This document shows, one piece after another, positions 51,690 through 59,174 of a stretch of 64,000 nt of DNA. The DNA comes from Streptomyces sp. BK239. Lineage in GTDB: Bacteria > Actinomycetota > Actinomycetes > Streptomycetales > Streptomycetaceae. The stretch covers positions 372,001 to 436,000 of the forward strand of contig NZ_SHKS01000002.1 of NCBI RefSeq assembly GCF_004217285.1, read 5' to 3'. The position numbers and the translations under genes are program-made. The notes under the pieces are model-generated. The model searched no databases, was not told where the DNA came from, and worked only from the letters and a program-made list of their open reading frames with translations. Numbering within the stretch: position 1 is the first letter of the stretch; each line of letters begins with the position of its first letter.

Positions 51690-53063
51690 TCAGGAACCGG
51701 CGGCGATCCGGGCCAGCCGCCTCGCCTCCTCGCGGGTGGATCGGGCGATCGCGTCCTCGTCGGCGGTCAGCAGCCGGCCGTTCTCGACGATCTGGCGGCC
51801 GTTCACGAAGGAGGCGGTGACCGGGGCGGCCGCGCCGAAGACCAGCGCGGTCACCGGGTCGGCGATGGAGGCGTGGGCGAGGGTGTCCATCCGCCACAGC
51901 ACCAGGTCGGCCAGCTTTCCCGGTTCCAGTGAGCCGATCTCCCTTTCGCGGCCCAGGACTCGGGCTCCGCCGTAGGTGCCGAGGCGCAGCGCCTGACGGG
52001 CGTTCAGGGCGGCCTCGCGGTGGGGGCCGAGTCGGTTGACGAGGAGGGCGTTGCGCAGCTCGGTGTGCAGTTCGCCGGACTCGTTGGACGCGGTGCCGTC
52101 GACGCCGAGGCCGACCGGGACGCCGGCCGCGAGGAGGTCGGGGACGCGTGCGATCCCCGCCGCCAGGCGGGCGTTGGAGGAGGGACAGTGGGCGACGCCG
52201 GTCCTCGTACGGGCGAAGGCTTCGATGTCGGAGTCGTTCATGTGGACGCAGTGCGCCATCCACACGTCCTCGCCCAGCCAGCCGGTGGACTCGAAGTAGT
52301 CGGTCGGGCCCATGCCGAACAGCTCGTGACAGAACTTCTCCTCCTCGACCGTCTCCGAGCCGTGGGTGTGCAGCCGCACGCCGAGCCGGCGCGCCAACTC
52401 CGCTCCCTGCCGCATCAGTTCGGTGGAGACGGAGAAGGGTGAGCAGGGGGCGACGGCCACCTGGGTCATCGCGCCGAAGGAGGAGTCGTGGTGGCGCCGT
52501 ACGGTCTTCTCGGTGGCGGCGAGGGCGTCCTCAAGGCTCTCGACGGCGAAGTCGGGCGGCAGGCCGCCGTCCTTCTCGCCGCGGTCCATGGAGCCGCGCG
52601 CCAGGGTGAAGCGGACGCCCATGTCGCGGGCGACGCCGATGATCGTGCCGGCCAGGTCCCCGCAGCCGCGGGGGAAGACGTAGTGGTGGTCCATGGCGGT
52701 GGTGACGCCGCCACGGGCCATCATCGCGAGCGAGCCCTGCGCGGCCGCGCGCACCATCGGCTCGTCGATGCGCGCCCACGTCGGGTACAGCGCGACGAGC
52801 CAGTCGAAGAGGTTGTGGTCGGTGGCGAGGCCCCGGGTGATCCACTGGTAGAAGTGGTGGTGGGTGTTGACCAGGCCGGGGGTCACGAGGTGGCCGGTGG
52901 CGTCGACGCACCGTACGACGTTCTCCAGGCCTTCGGGGGCGCGGCCGGGGCCGATCGACTCGATCCGGTCGTCCGCCAGGACCACGTGCCCCGAGGCGTG
53001 CTCGGTGTCGTGCGCGTCCACGGTCGCGATGGCCGCGTTCTCGATGACGGTGCGCTGGGTCAT
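51690..53063 (-). CDS. 8-oxoguanine deaminase
   Basis: 457 residues, amidohydrolase superfamily. Metal-binding NTHHHF (near residue 70), histidines in RLHTHGSE and MAHCVHM and the Asp in GLGVDGTASN are present; MDHHYVFPRGCGDL and APCSPFSVS are typical of 8-oxoguanine deaminases, which form uric acid from 8-oxoguanine. That product feeds the urate oxidase immediately upstream in the same operon. The ATG at 53063 has GAGGA before it; a GTG at 53078 overlapping the urate oxidase stop is an alternative. Confidence 0.88.
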   Translation of the reverse strand: MTQRTVIENAAIATVDAHDTEHASGHVVLADDRIESIGPGRAPEGLENVVRCVDATGHLVTPGLVNTHHHFYQWITRGLATDHNLFDWLVALYPTWARIDEPMVRAAAQGSLAMMARGGVTTAMDHHYVFPRGCGDLAGTIIGVARDMGVRFTLARGSMDRGEKDGGLPPDFAVESLEDALAATEKTVRRHHDSSFGAMTQVAVAPCSPFSVSTELMRQGAELARRLGVRLHTHGSETVEEEKFCHELFGMGPTDYFESTGWLGEDVWMAHCVHMNDSDIEAFARTRTGVAHCPSSNARLAAGIARVPDLLAAGVPVGLGVDGTASNESGELHTELRNALLVNRLGPHREAALNARQALRLGTYGGARVLGREREIGSLEPGKLADLVLWRMDTLAHASIADPVTALVFGAAAPVTASFVNGRQIVENGRLLTADEDAIARSTREEARRLARIAAGS

Positions 53064-53074
53064 CCGGTCCGTCC

Positions 53075-53992
53075 TCACAGGTTGGTCAGGTCCTCCGGGA
53101 TCCGCGCCTCGCAGCCGTCCCGCAGGACGGTGGCCTCGATCAGGCCGTAGGGGCGGTCCGCGGCGAAGTACACCTCGTTGTCGTTCTCCAAACCGAACGG
53201 CGTGAGATCCACCAGGAAGTGGTGCTTGTTGGGCAGCGAGAAGCGGACCTCGTCGATCTCCGGGCGGTGTTCGACGATCCGGGAGCCCATCGCGTACAGG
53301 GTCTGCTGGAGGGACAGCGAGTACGTCTCGGCGAAGGCCGAGAGCAGGTGCTCCCGGGTTCGCGCGTAGGACTCGTTCCAGTCGGGCGCGGGCTGCGCGT
53401 CGTCGGTCCAGTTCAGGCGCCAGCGCCCGGAGACCTCGGTGGCCAGGACCCGGTCGTGGGCCTCGGGGAGCGTCGTGTACCTGTCCTTGACGTAGCCCCA
53501 GAACTCGGAGTCGGTGGTGTTCAGCACGGTCAGGTCCTTGAGCCCGGCGACGACCTCCCAGCGCTCTCCGTCGTAGGCGATCTGGGCGAGCCGGGTCTCC
53601 TGGCCCTTGCGGACGAAGGAGTGCGCGCCCTCGCCCGAGGTCTCGACGCGCTCCCAGGCGTACTCCTCGACGCGGATCCGGGCCCGGTGGATCGACTGCT
53701 GCGAGGTGACGAAGTGGCGGGCGAGGTGGATGCCGAACTGCTCGGGGGAGTCGACGCCGTGCTCCTTGGCGAACGCGTACACCGTGTTCTTGGTGGTGTC
53801 CGTCGGCAGGACGCCGGCGTTCGAGCCCGAGCAGTGGACCTCCTCCATGTCGCCGCTGAGCGACACGGAGACGTTGAGGTCCTTGATGTGGTGGGTGGCG
53901 CCGTCGCGCGTGACCTTGACGACCCGGGTCTCGGCCTTGCCGTACCGGTTCGGCCCGAGCACCGGGCGGCCGGGGCGGGGGTTGTCTGCCAT
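53075..53992 (-). CDS. uox: Urate oxidase
   Basis: 305 residues, the standard length. Oxidises urate to 5-hydroxyisourate without a cofactor. Diagnostic segments: NRYGKAETRVVKVTRDG (with the catalytic Lys), the Thr of GVLPTDTTKNTVYAFAKEHG, the FVRKGQETR loop, and LPNKHHFLVDL (His of the catalytic set). The ATG has GGGAGC upstream and is 4 bp from the hydroxyisourate hydrolase stop. Confidence 0.96.
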   Translation of the reverse strand: MADNPRPGRPVLGPNRYGKAETRVVKVTRDGATHHIKDLNVSVSLSGDMEEVHCSGSNAGVLPTDTTKNTVYAFAKEHGVDSPEQFGIHLARHFVTSQQSIHRARIRVEEYAWERVETSGEGAHSFVRKGQETRLAQIAYDGERWEVVAGLKDLTVLNTTDSEFWGYVKDRYTTLPEAHDRVLATEVSGRWRLNWTDDAQPAPDWNESYARTREHLLSAFAETYSLSLQQTLYAMGSRIVEHRPEIDEVRFSLPNKHHFLVDLTPFGLENDNEVYFAADRPYGLIEATVLRDGCEARIPEDLTNL

Positions 53993-53996
53993 GGAG

Positions 53997-54392
53997 CTAG
54001 CTCCCTCGGTATACGGAGTAGCCGAACGGGGTGAGCAGCAGCGGTACGTGGTAGTGCTCGCCGGGCGCGACGGCGAACGTGACCGTCACCTCCGGGAAGA
54101 ACACGCCCGGACCGCCGTCCCGGTGCGCGGGGGCGTCCTGCCGTGCCTCGGCCCGCTCGTTCTCGAAGTACGGCTCGACCGCGAAGTCGAGCCGTACATG
54201 GGTGGTCCCTTCCGGCAGGTCCGGGAGGTCCTTGCACCGGCCGTCCGCGTCGGTCGCGGAGCCGCCGAGCGGCTGCCAGCCGGCGTCGCGGCCCGCGCGG
54301 GCGGCGATCCGGACGGCGACGTCGCGGGCGGGGCGGCCGACGGAGGTGTCCAGGATGTGGGTGGACACCGAGGCGGTCGTGCTGGTGCTCAT
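53997..54392 (-). CDS. uraH: 5-Hydroxyisourate hydrolase
   Basis: 131 residues of the transthyretin-like family. STHILDTSVGRPA (catalytic His near residue 11), the internal Arg in THVRLDF, and the C-terminal HYHVPLLLTPFGYSVYRGS signature (Y-R-G-S) identify the enzyme, which opens 5-hydroxyisourate to OHCU. Its ATG overlaps the OHCU decarboxylase stop (ATGA). Confidence 0.96.
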   Translation of the reverse strand: MSTSTTASVSTHILDTSVGRPARDVAVRIAARAGRDAGWQPLGGSATDADGRCKDLPDLPEGTTHVRLDFAVEPYFENERAEARQDAPAHRDGGPGVFFPEVTVTFAVAPGEHYHVPLLLTPFGYSVYRGS

Positions 54393-54916
54393 GCTGCTCC
54401 TCGGTCCTCTTCTGCTTCGACGACGCGGGCGAGCCGGATGCGGTTGATCTTCCCCAGTTCGGTGCGGACGATCTCCCGCTCCCGCTCCGGCGTGTTGCCG
54501 ATCCGTTCCCGCACGGCGTCGCGCATCTGCTCGCCGGTGCGGCCGGTGGCGCAGATCAGGAAGACGTGCCCGAACTTCTCCTGGTAGGCCAGGTTGAGTT
54601 CGAGCATCTCCGCTCTCAGCTCCTCGGACGCGCCGGCCATGCCGCGCTGTTCGCGGGCGGAGGCCGGGTCGCCGGGCCGGGGCCGGCCGATCGGCGGATG
54701 CCCGGCCATGGCCTCGTCGAGGTCCCGCGCGCTCAGGCCGGCCGTCGCGGCGTCGCCGGCGGCGTAGAGGTCGTCGGGGGTGGCGTAGGGACGGCCGGCG
54801 AGCAGCCGCCGCACCCATGCCGTCGAGGCGCACACCTCGTGCAGCGCGGCGGCTGCCGCCCGCTCCTCCAGGGCGTTGAACCGGCTCAGACCGGCGGGCT
54901 GGGGAGTCGACGTCAC
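54389..54916 (-). CDS. uraD: OHCU decarboxylase
   Basis: 175 residues. Converts OHCU to (S)-allantoin. FNALEERAAAAAL start, catalytic His in AGHPPIG, and ELNLAYQEKFGHVFLICATGRT are diagnostic. GTG start at 54916. It is the first gene of the uraD-uraH-uox-8-oxoguanine deaminase operon; a TCAAC-N5-GTTGA palindrome lies 91 bp upstream. Confidence 0.95.
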   Translation of the reverse strand: MTSTPQPAGLSRFNALEERAAAAALHEVCASTAWVRRLLAGRPYATPDDLYAAGDAATAGLSARDLDEAMAGHPPIGRPRPGDPASAREQRGMAGASEELRAEMLELNLAYQEKFGHVFLICATGRTGEQMRDAVRERIGNTPEREREIVRTELGKINRIRLARVVEAEEDRGAA

Positions 54917-55006
54917 GGGAGCCTCCGTGGCCGTGGCGGCCTGCGTGCTGAGGGGACTGCGTACTGACCGGGCTGGGGCCAGCTAACGCCCCACCGGTCC
55001 CCGGCG

Positions 55007-55022
55007 TCAACACTTTGTTGAA
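55007..55022. promoter_or_regulatory. Candidate AllR-type operator before the urate operon
   Basis: TCAAC-acttt-GTTGA(A), matching the palindrome before allantoinase (24577-24593) in both half-sites and the 5-bp spacer. It lies in the 176-bp gap between the urate operon and the upstream helix-turn-helix gene. Confidence 0.62.
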
Positions 55023-55092
55023 AAATCCGGGTCACGGCTCCCCGCCGACGGGTCACGCCCCCCCCCGCAGCGGGTGACGACCTCGCCGCCGC

Positions 55093-55461
55093 TCAGCCGC
55101 CCTTCTCGCGGTTGAGGTAGTTGTAGACGGTGAACCGGCTCACCCCGAGTGCGCCGGCCACGGTCTCCACGCCGTGCCGCACGGAGAACGCGCCGCGCGC
55201 CTCGAGTATCCGTACGACCTCCTGCTTGGCCTTGCGGTCGAGGTCGGCGAGCGGCCTGCCCCGCTCGCGCTCCATGGCGGCCAGGATGTGGTCCAGGGAG
55301 TCGGCGAGCTGCGGCAGCCGTACGGCGACGGCCCGCGTCCCCTCCCAGGTAAGCACGACGTCGTCGGGACCGGCCTCGTCCGGCGGGAGCAGCTCTCCGC
55401 CCATCGCGTCGACCAACGGCTTGACGGCCGCGACGAAGGCCTCGTCCCCGGCGCGGGTCAC
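55093..55461 (-). CDS. Small helix-turn-helix regulator (YheO/DauR-like C-terminus)
   Basis: 122 residues. A short N-terminal domain (1-75) precedes a C-terminal HTH_22-type motif: KQEVVRILEARGAFSVRHGVETVAGALGVSRFTVYNYLNREK, as at the end of YheO/DauR proteins. Its position directly before the urate operon suggests it may regulate it. GTG start overlapping the previous gene (GTGA). Confidence 0.85.
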   Translation of the reverse strand: MTRAGDEAFVAAVKPLVDAMGGELLPPDEAGPDDVVLTWEGTRAVAVRLPQLADSLDHILAAMERERGRPLADLDRKAKQEVVRILEARGAFSVRHGVETVAGALGVSRFTVYNYLNREKGG

Positions 55462-55709
55462 TTCCCGTCCTCCCCGACCACGTTGAGCTGGAGGGAGATC
55501 CGGGTGGCGCCCGACCCGAGGGTCCGGCGCAGCACGGCGTCCACGGCGGCGAGCACGGCGTCGGCGTCGCCTTCGGCGGTGTTGCCGAACGGGCCGACGT
55601 CCACGGCGTCCAGATCGGCCGACTCGATCACCTCGCGGGCGACCAGCGCGTGCGCGGGCGCCTCGTCGAGATCGAAGGGCTCGGTGGTGAACTCCAGTCT
55701 CAATCGCAC
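55458..55709 (-). CDS. Small conserved-looking protein, unknown
   Basis: 83 residues, acidic: LRLEFTTEPFDLDEAPAHALVAREVIESADLDAVDVGPFG ... VLAAVDAVLRRTLGSGATRISLQLNVV. Probably an alpha/beta single domain, resembling thiamine-binding/MTH1187-like small proteins only superficially. GTG start. It is the first gene of a two-gene unit with the helix-turn-helix protein (GTGA overlap), so it may be that regulator's sensor or partner. Confidence 0.7.
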   Translation of the reverse strand: MRLRLEFTTEPFDLDEAPAHALVAREVIESADLDAVDVGPFGNTAEGDADAVLAAVDAVLRRTLGSGATRISLQLNVVGEDGK

Positions 55710-55869
55710 GCGCTCAACCTAACGCGCGAGGCGGTCTCCCGCCGGGCGTCCTCCCCGGAAGGGGGGCGCCTCCGTCCGGCGCGGCCGGGAGCCCGCGTCA
55801 ACCTCAAATGAACCTCTGAACATGGCCCGTGGGCTTCAACCGCGCCTGGCGCAGGGCACATTGTGGTCC

Positions 55870-55906
55870 CGCGGGGTCCGCCGGCACGGGGGCGGCGGAC
55901 CCCGCG
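55870..55906. terminator. Perfect 13-bp hairpin upstream of the zinc-ribbon gene
   Basis: CGCGGGGTCCGCC (55870-55882) pairs exactly with 55894-55906. It lies in the 311-bp gap 55710-56020 between divergent genes, an odd place for a terminator, so it may be a leader structure. Nothing else recognisable in the gap. Confidence 0.5.
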
Positions 55907-56020
55907 CATCGTGCAGCGGGCGTTCGATCTTCGAGCACGCGCCGGGCCTTCGGGCCCGCTTTCTCCGGTCTCTGCCCGACCTTCGCCAACGGACGGACAA
56001 GCGGGGGGCGATGGAGGACC

Positions 56021-56806
56021 ATGGGGGCCATGTTCGAGAGCGTGCCGGTGAGTTGCCCGGCCTGCCGACGCGAGCGTCTCTACTCCGCGCCGACCTACCC
56101 GTGCGCGTGCGGCGCCCCGGTCACCCCGCGCCTCGACCGCCGCGCGAAGGTGACGGCCGTCGCCCACCGCGCGTGGGAGGAGGAGTGGGTCACCGTGCGG
56201 TGCGCGGCCTGCGGCCGCCATGACCAGTGGCCGCGACCGGAGCTGGGGTGCGTCTGCGGCACGGTGCTGCGCATCCCGGTGAGCGCGGGGACGGACGACG
56301 GTGAGGGGGCGGCGACTTCGCCGCCCCGGCAAAAGACGGCGGGCCCGCGGCCGGGCGCGGACCCGGCGGCGGACCTCGCGGCCGCCGCGCCGCCCGCGCC
56401 CATATCCACCTCCCCGCCCCGCCCCCGCCCCTTCCGCCCCGTCGCCATCCGCACGGCCCGGGACGCGGTCACCGCGACCGCCCTGTACCTGGACTGGCTG
56501 GGCTACCCGGAGGTCCGCCGGGCCGACCAGCGCCCGACCTCGGGCATAGGCCTCGCCACCCGGGGGCTGCTGGCGCAGGTCGACCCCAAGGCGGGCCCGG
56601 CCTCCCTGCGGGACGTCGAATGCCTGTGGCTGACGGCCATGACGGAGTCCTCGGAGTGCGTGTACTTCTCCCTCTCCGGTTACACCCCCGACGCCCACGC
56701 CCGCGCCGACTCCCTCGCCGTGCCCCTGTTCGTCATGGACCTCACGGGCAGACCCCGGCCGGTCAACGCGGTCGCCGGCGCGCTCGACGCACAGGGCGGC
56801 GGCTGA
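56021..56806 (+). CDS. Hypothetical protein with two zinc-ribbon-like Cys clusters
   Basis: 261 residues. N-terminal SCPACRRERLYSAPTYPCACG and CAACGRHDQWPRPELGCVCG are two CxxC...CxCG knuckles (about residues 11-75) that probably bind zinc. A Pro/Ala linker (about 95-145) leads to a C-terminal restriction-endonuclease-like pattern (YLDWLGYPEVRRADQRPTSGIGLATRGLLAQVDPKAGPASLRDVECLWL), so a DNA-binding or nuclease relic is possible. ATG 56021 has GGAGG close upstream; ATG 56030 is an alternative. Confidence 0.75.
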   Translation: MGAMFESVPVSCPACRRERLYSAPTYPCACGAPVTPRLDRRAKVTAVAHRAWEEEWVTVRCAACGRHDQWPRPELGCVCGTVLRIPVSAGTDDGEGAATSPPRQKTAGPRPGADPAADLAAAAPPAPISTSPPRPRPFRPVAIRTARDAVTATALYLDWLGYPEVRRADQRPTSGIGLATRGLLAQVDPKAGPASLRDVECLWLTAMTESSECVYFSLSGYTPDAHARADSLAVPLFVMDLTGRPRPVNAVAGALDAQGGG

Positions 56807-56850
56807 GCCGGCACCACCGCGCCGGCCCGGCTCCGCCGCCGGCTCACGCG

Positions 56851-57067
56851 CTAGGGCGTGTTTCGAAAGTAGCGTCGTCCGCCCGGAGGGCGGGGCTCGC
56901 GGCGTCTGGTGCGGTGCATCGCAAGGCGGAGGGTCGTCCGCGTACTGGTTGTACGCGGACGACCCGACAACGCGGCGGTGGGGGCCCCTCCCGCGCGAGC
57001 GAAGCCGAGCGTGGGGGAGCCGTGCCAGGCGTCGCGGGCCAGACGCTACGTTCGAAACACGCCCTAG
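56851..57067. mobile_element. MITE-like 217-bp inverted-repeat element
   Basis: Terminal inverted repeats of 26 bp (56851-56876 and 57042-57067, starting CTAGGGCGTGTTTCGAA) with one mismatch enclose 165 bp without coding capacity. Inside is a perfect 15-bp hairpin (56931-56945 / 56951-56965). A CTAG is included in both ends. Ends recall IS5-type terminal repeats. It sits between two convergent genes, 44 bp and 3 bp from their stops. Confidence 0.65.
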
Positions 57068-57070
57068 GAC

Positions 57071-58741
57071 TCACCGGAAGTCCTCCTCCCGGTACTCCCC
57101 CGCCGACCCCGCCGCCGTGGCCTCGCGGAGCTCGACGCGGCGGATCTTGCCCGAGACGGTCTTGGGCAGCGGCGCGAACTCCAGCCGGCGCAGGCGCTTG
57201 TAGGGGGCGAGGACCTCGCGGGAGTGCTCGAACAGCACCTTCGCGGTGTCGGGGCCGGGTTCCCAGCCCTCCGCCAGGACGACGTACGCCTTGGGCACGG
57301 CCAGCCGCAGCTCGTCCGGCGCGGGGACCACGGCCGCCTCGGCGACGGCCTCGTGCTCCAGCAGGGCGCTCTCCAGCTCGAAGGGGCTGATCTTGTAGTC
57401 GGAGGCCTTGAAGACGTCGTCGCTCCTGCCGACATAGGTGATGTATCCGGATTCGTCGCGTTCGCCGATGTCGCCGGTGCGGTAGTAGCCGCCCGCCATC
57501 GCCTCCGCCGTACGGTCGTCGTCGCCGTGGTAGCCGGTCATCAGGCCGACCGGCCGCGCCGACAGGTCGAGGGCGATCTCGCCCTCCCGGGCGCCGGGCG
57601 CGCCGGTCACCGGGTCCAGCAGTTCCACCCGGTAGCCGGGGCTGGGGCGTCCCATGGAGCCGGTCTTCAGGGGCTGTCCGGGGCTGTTGGCGATCTGCAC
57701 GGCCGTCTCCGTCTGGCCGAAGCCGTCCCGGACGGTGACGCCCCAGGCCCGCCGGACCTGCTCGATCACCTCGGGGTTGAGCGGTTCCCCGGCGGCCACG
57801 ATCTCGCGGGGCGGGGTGCGCAGCGCGGTCAGGTCGGCCTGGATGAGCATGCGCCACACGGTCGGCGGGGCGCAGAACGTCGTCACGCCCGCGCGGTCCA
57901 TCTCGGACATCAGCCGGGCCGGGTCGAAGCGGGTGTAGTTGTGGATGAAGACGGTCGCCTCGGCGTTCCACGGGGCGAACAGGTTGGACCAGGCGTGCTT
58001 GGCCCAGCCGGGTGAGGAGATGTTGAGGTGGACGTCGCCGGGCCGCAGACCGATCCAGTACATGGTGGCGAGGTGCCCGACCGGGTACGACACGTGCGTG
58101 TGCTCGACGAGCTTGGGGCGGGCGGTCGTCCCCGAGGTGAAGTACAGCATCAGGGTGTCGTCGGCCAGGGTCGGGCCGTCGGGCAGGAACTCGGCGGAGG
58201 CGGCGTGGGCGTCCTCGTACGGCTGCCAGCCCTCGGGCACTGCGCCCACGGCGGTGCGCGTGTAGTCGCCGGGGACCTCGTCGAACTTGCCGGCGTCCTC
58301 GGCGCGGACGACGACGTGCCGGACCCGGCCGCGCTCGACGCGGTCGCGCAGGTCGGCGGGGCCGAGCAGCGGTGTCGCGGGGATGACGACGGCGCGCAGC
58401 TTCATCGCCGCGAGGGCGGTCTCCCACAGTTCGGCCTGGTTGCCGAGCATCACGAGGATGCGTTCGCCGGCCGCGACGCCGCGCTCCCGCAGCAGGTTGG
58501 CGAGCCGGTCGGAGCGTTCGGACAGCTCGGCGAAGGTGAGCCGGACCTCGGCGCCGTCCTCCTCGACGATGTGCAGCGCGATGCGGTCGTTGCCGTCCGC
58601 GATGGCGTCGAACCAGTCGAGTGCCCAGTTGAAGTGCTCGAACCGGGGCCACTCGAAGCCCGCGTAGGCCGTGGCGTAGTCCTCGCGGTGTCGCAGCAGG
58701 AAGTCCCGCGCCGTACGGAACCGCTCCGTCGCCGTCGTCAT
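57071..58741 (-). CDS. Acyl-CoA synthetase (AMP-forming, ACSM-like)
   Basis: 556 residues of the ANL superfamily. P-loop YFTSGTTARPKLVEHTH, adenylation motif DGFGQTETAVQIAN, YYRTGDIGERDESGYI and the C-terminal catalytic lysine in PKTVSGKIRRVEL. The SSPGWAKHAWSNLFAPW segment is typical of medium-chain acyl-CoA synthetases. The ATG has GGAGGACGC before it. Divergent from the large LuxR gene; its stop is 3 bp from the MITE-like element. Confidence 0.94.
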   Translation of the reverse strand: MTTATERFRTARDFLLRHREDYATAYAGFEWPRFEHFNWALDWFDAIADGNDRIALHIVEEDGAEVRLTFAELSERSDRLANLLRERGVAAGERILVMLGNQAELWETALAAMKLRAVVIPATPLLGPADLRDRVERGRVRHVVVRAEDAGKFDEVPGDYTRTAVGAVPEGWQPYEDAHAASAEFLPDGPTLADDTLMLYFTSGTTARPKLVEHTHVSYPVGHLATMYWIGLRPGDVHLNISSPGWAKHAWSNLFAPWNAEATVFIHNYTRFDPARLMSEMDRAGVTTFCAPPTVWRMLIQADLTALRTPPREIVAAGEPLNPEVIEQVRRAWGVTVRDGFGQTETAVQIANSPGQPLKTGSMGRPSPGYRVELLDPVTGAPGAREGEIALDLSARPVGLMTGYHGDDDRTAEAMAGGYYRTGDIGERDESGYITYVGRSDDVFKASDYKISPFELESALLEHEAVAEAAVVPAPDELRLAVPKAYVVLAEGWEPGPDTAKVLFEHSREVLAPYKRLRRLEFAPLPKTVSGKIRRVELREATAAGSAGEYREEDFR

Positions 58742-59048
58742 GCGTCCTCCGTCTCGCTCTGTCTGCCGCGCGGCCCCGTCGGGCCCCGGGCGGCGGCCGC
58801 GCGCCCGGTGAAGTGCGCGGGCCGGCGCCGGACCATTGCCGGGCGGCTCTCTGTCATCGTGTAATCCGTGATGCGGGTGCACCACCCCCGCACGGGGATC
58901 GCCTCGGAAAGGAGGGCCGCCGGCACAGGAGGCGGGGAGGTCCGCGCGGAAGGCGGGACAGCCCCGGGAAGGGCCGGACGGACGAAAGACCGGCGGTTCG
59001 ACGGAGGGGTCCGTTCCGGCCAGGGACGGCTCCGGGCGACGAGTGGCC

Positions 59049-59071
59049 ATTCAACGGCCGGTTCGTTGAAT
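59049..59071. promoter_or_regulatory. Palindrome in the acyl-CoA synthetase/LuxR gap
   Basis: ATTCAAC-N9-GTTGAAT, perfect 7-bp arms, about 310 bp before the synthetase start and 105 bp before the LuxR start. Half-sites equal those of the AllR-type sites but the spacer is 9, not 5. The rest of the 433-bp gap (58742-59174) shows only Shine-Dalgarno sequences. Confidence 0.5.
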
Positions 59072-59174
59072 TTCCCCATGCTTCCCGCTGTTATATCCCT
59101 CACCAAGGAGTCCGCCGGGATTTCAACGGGATGTTGCCTAGAATTTGGCCCGAACACGACCACGGAGGGGAGCG

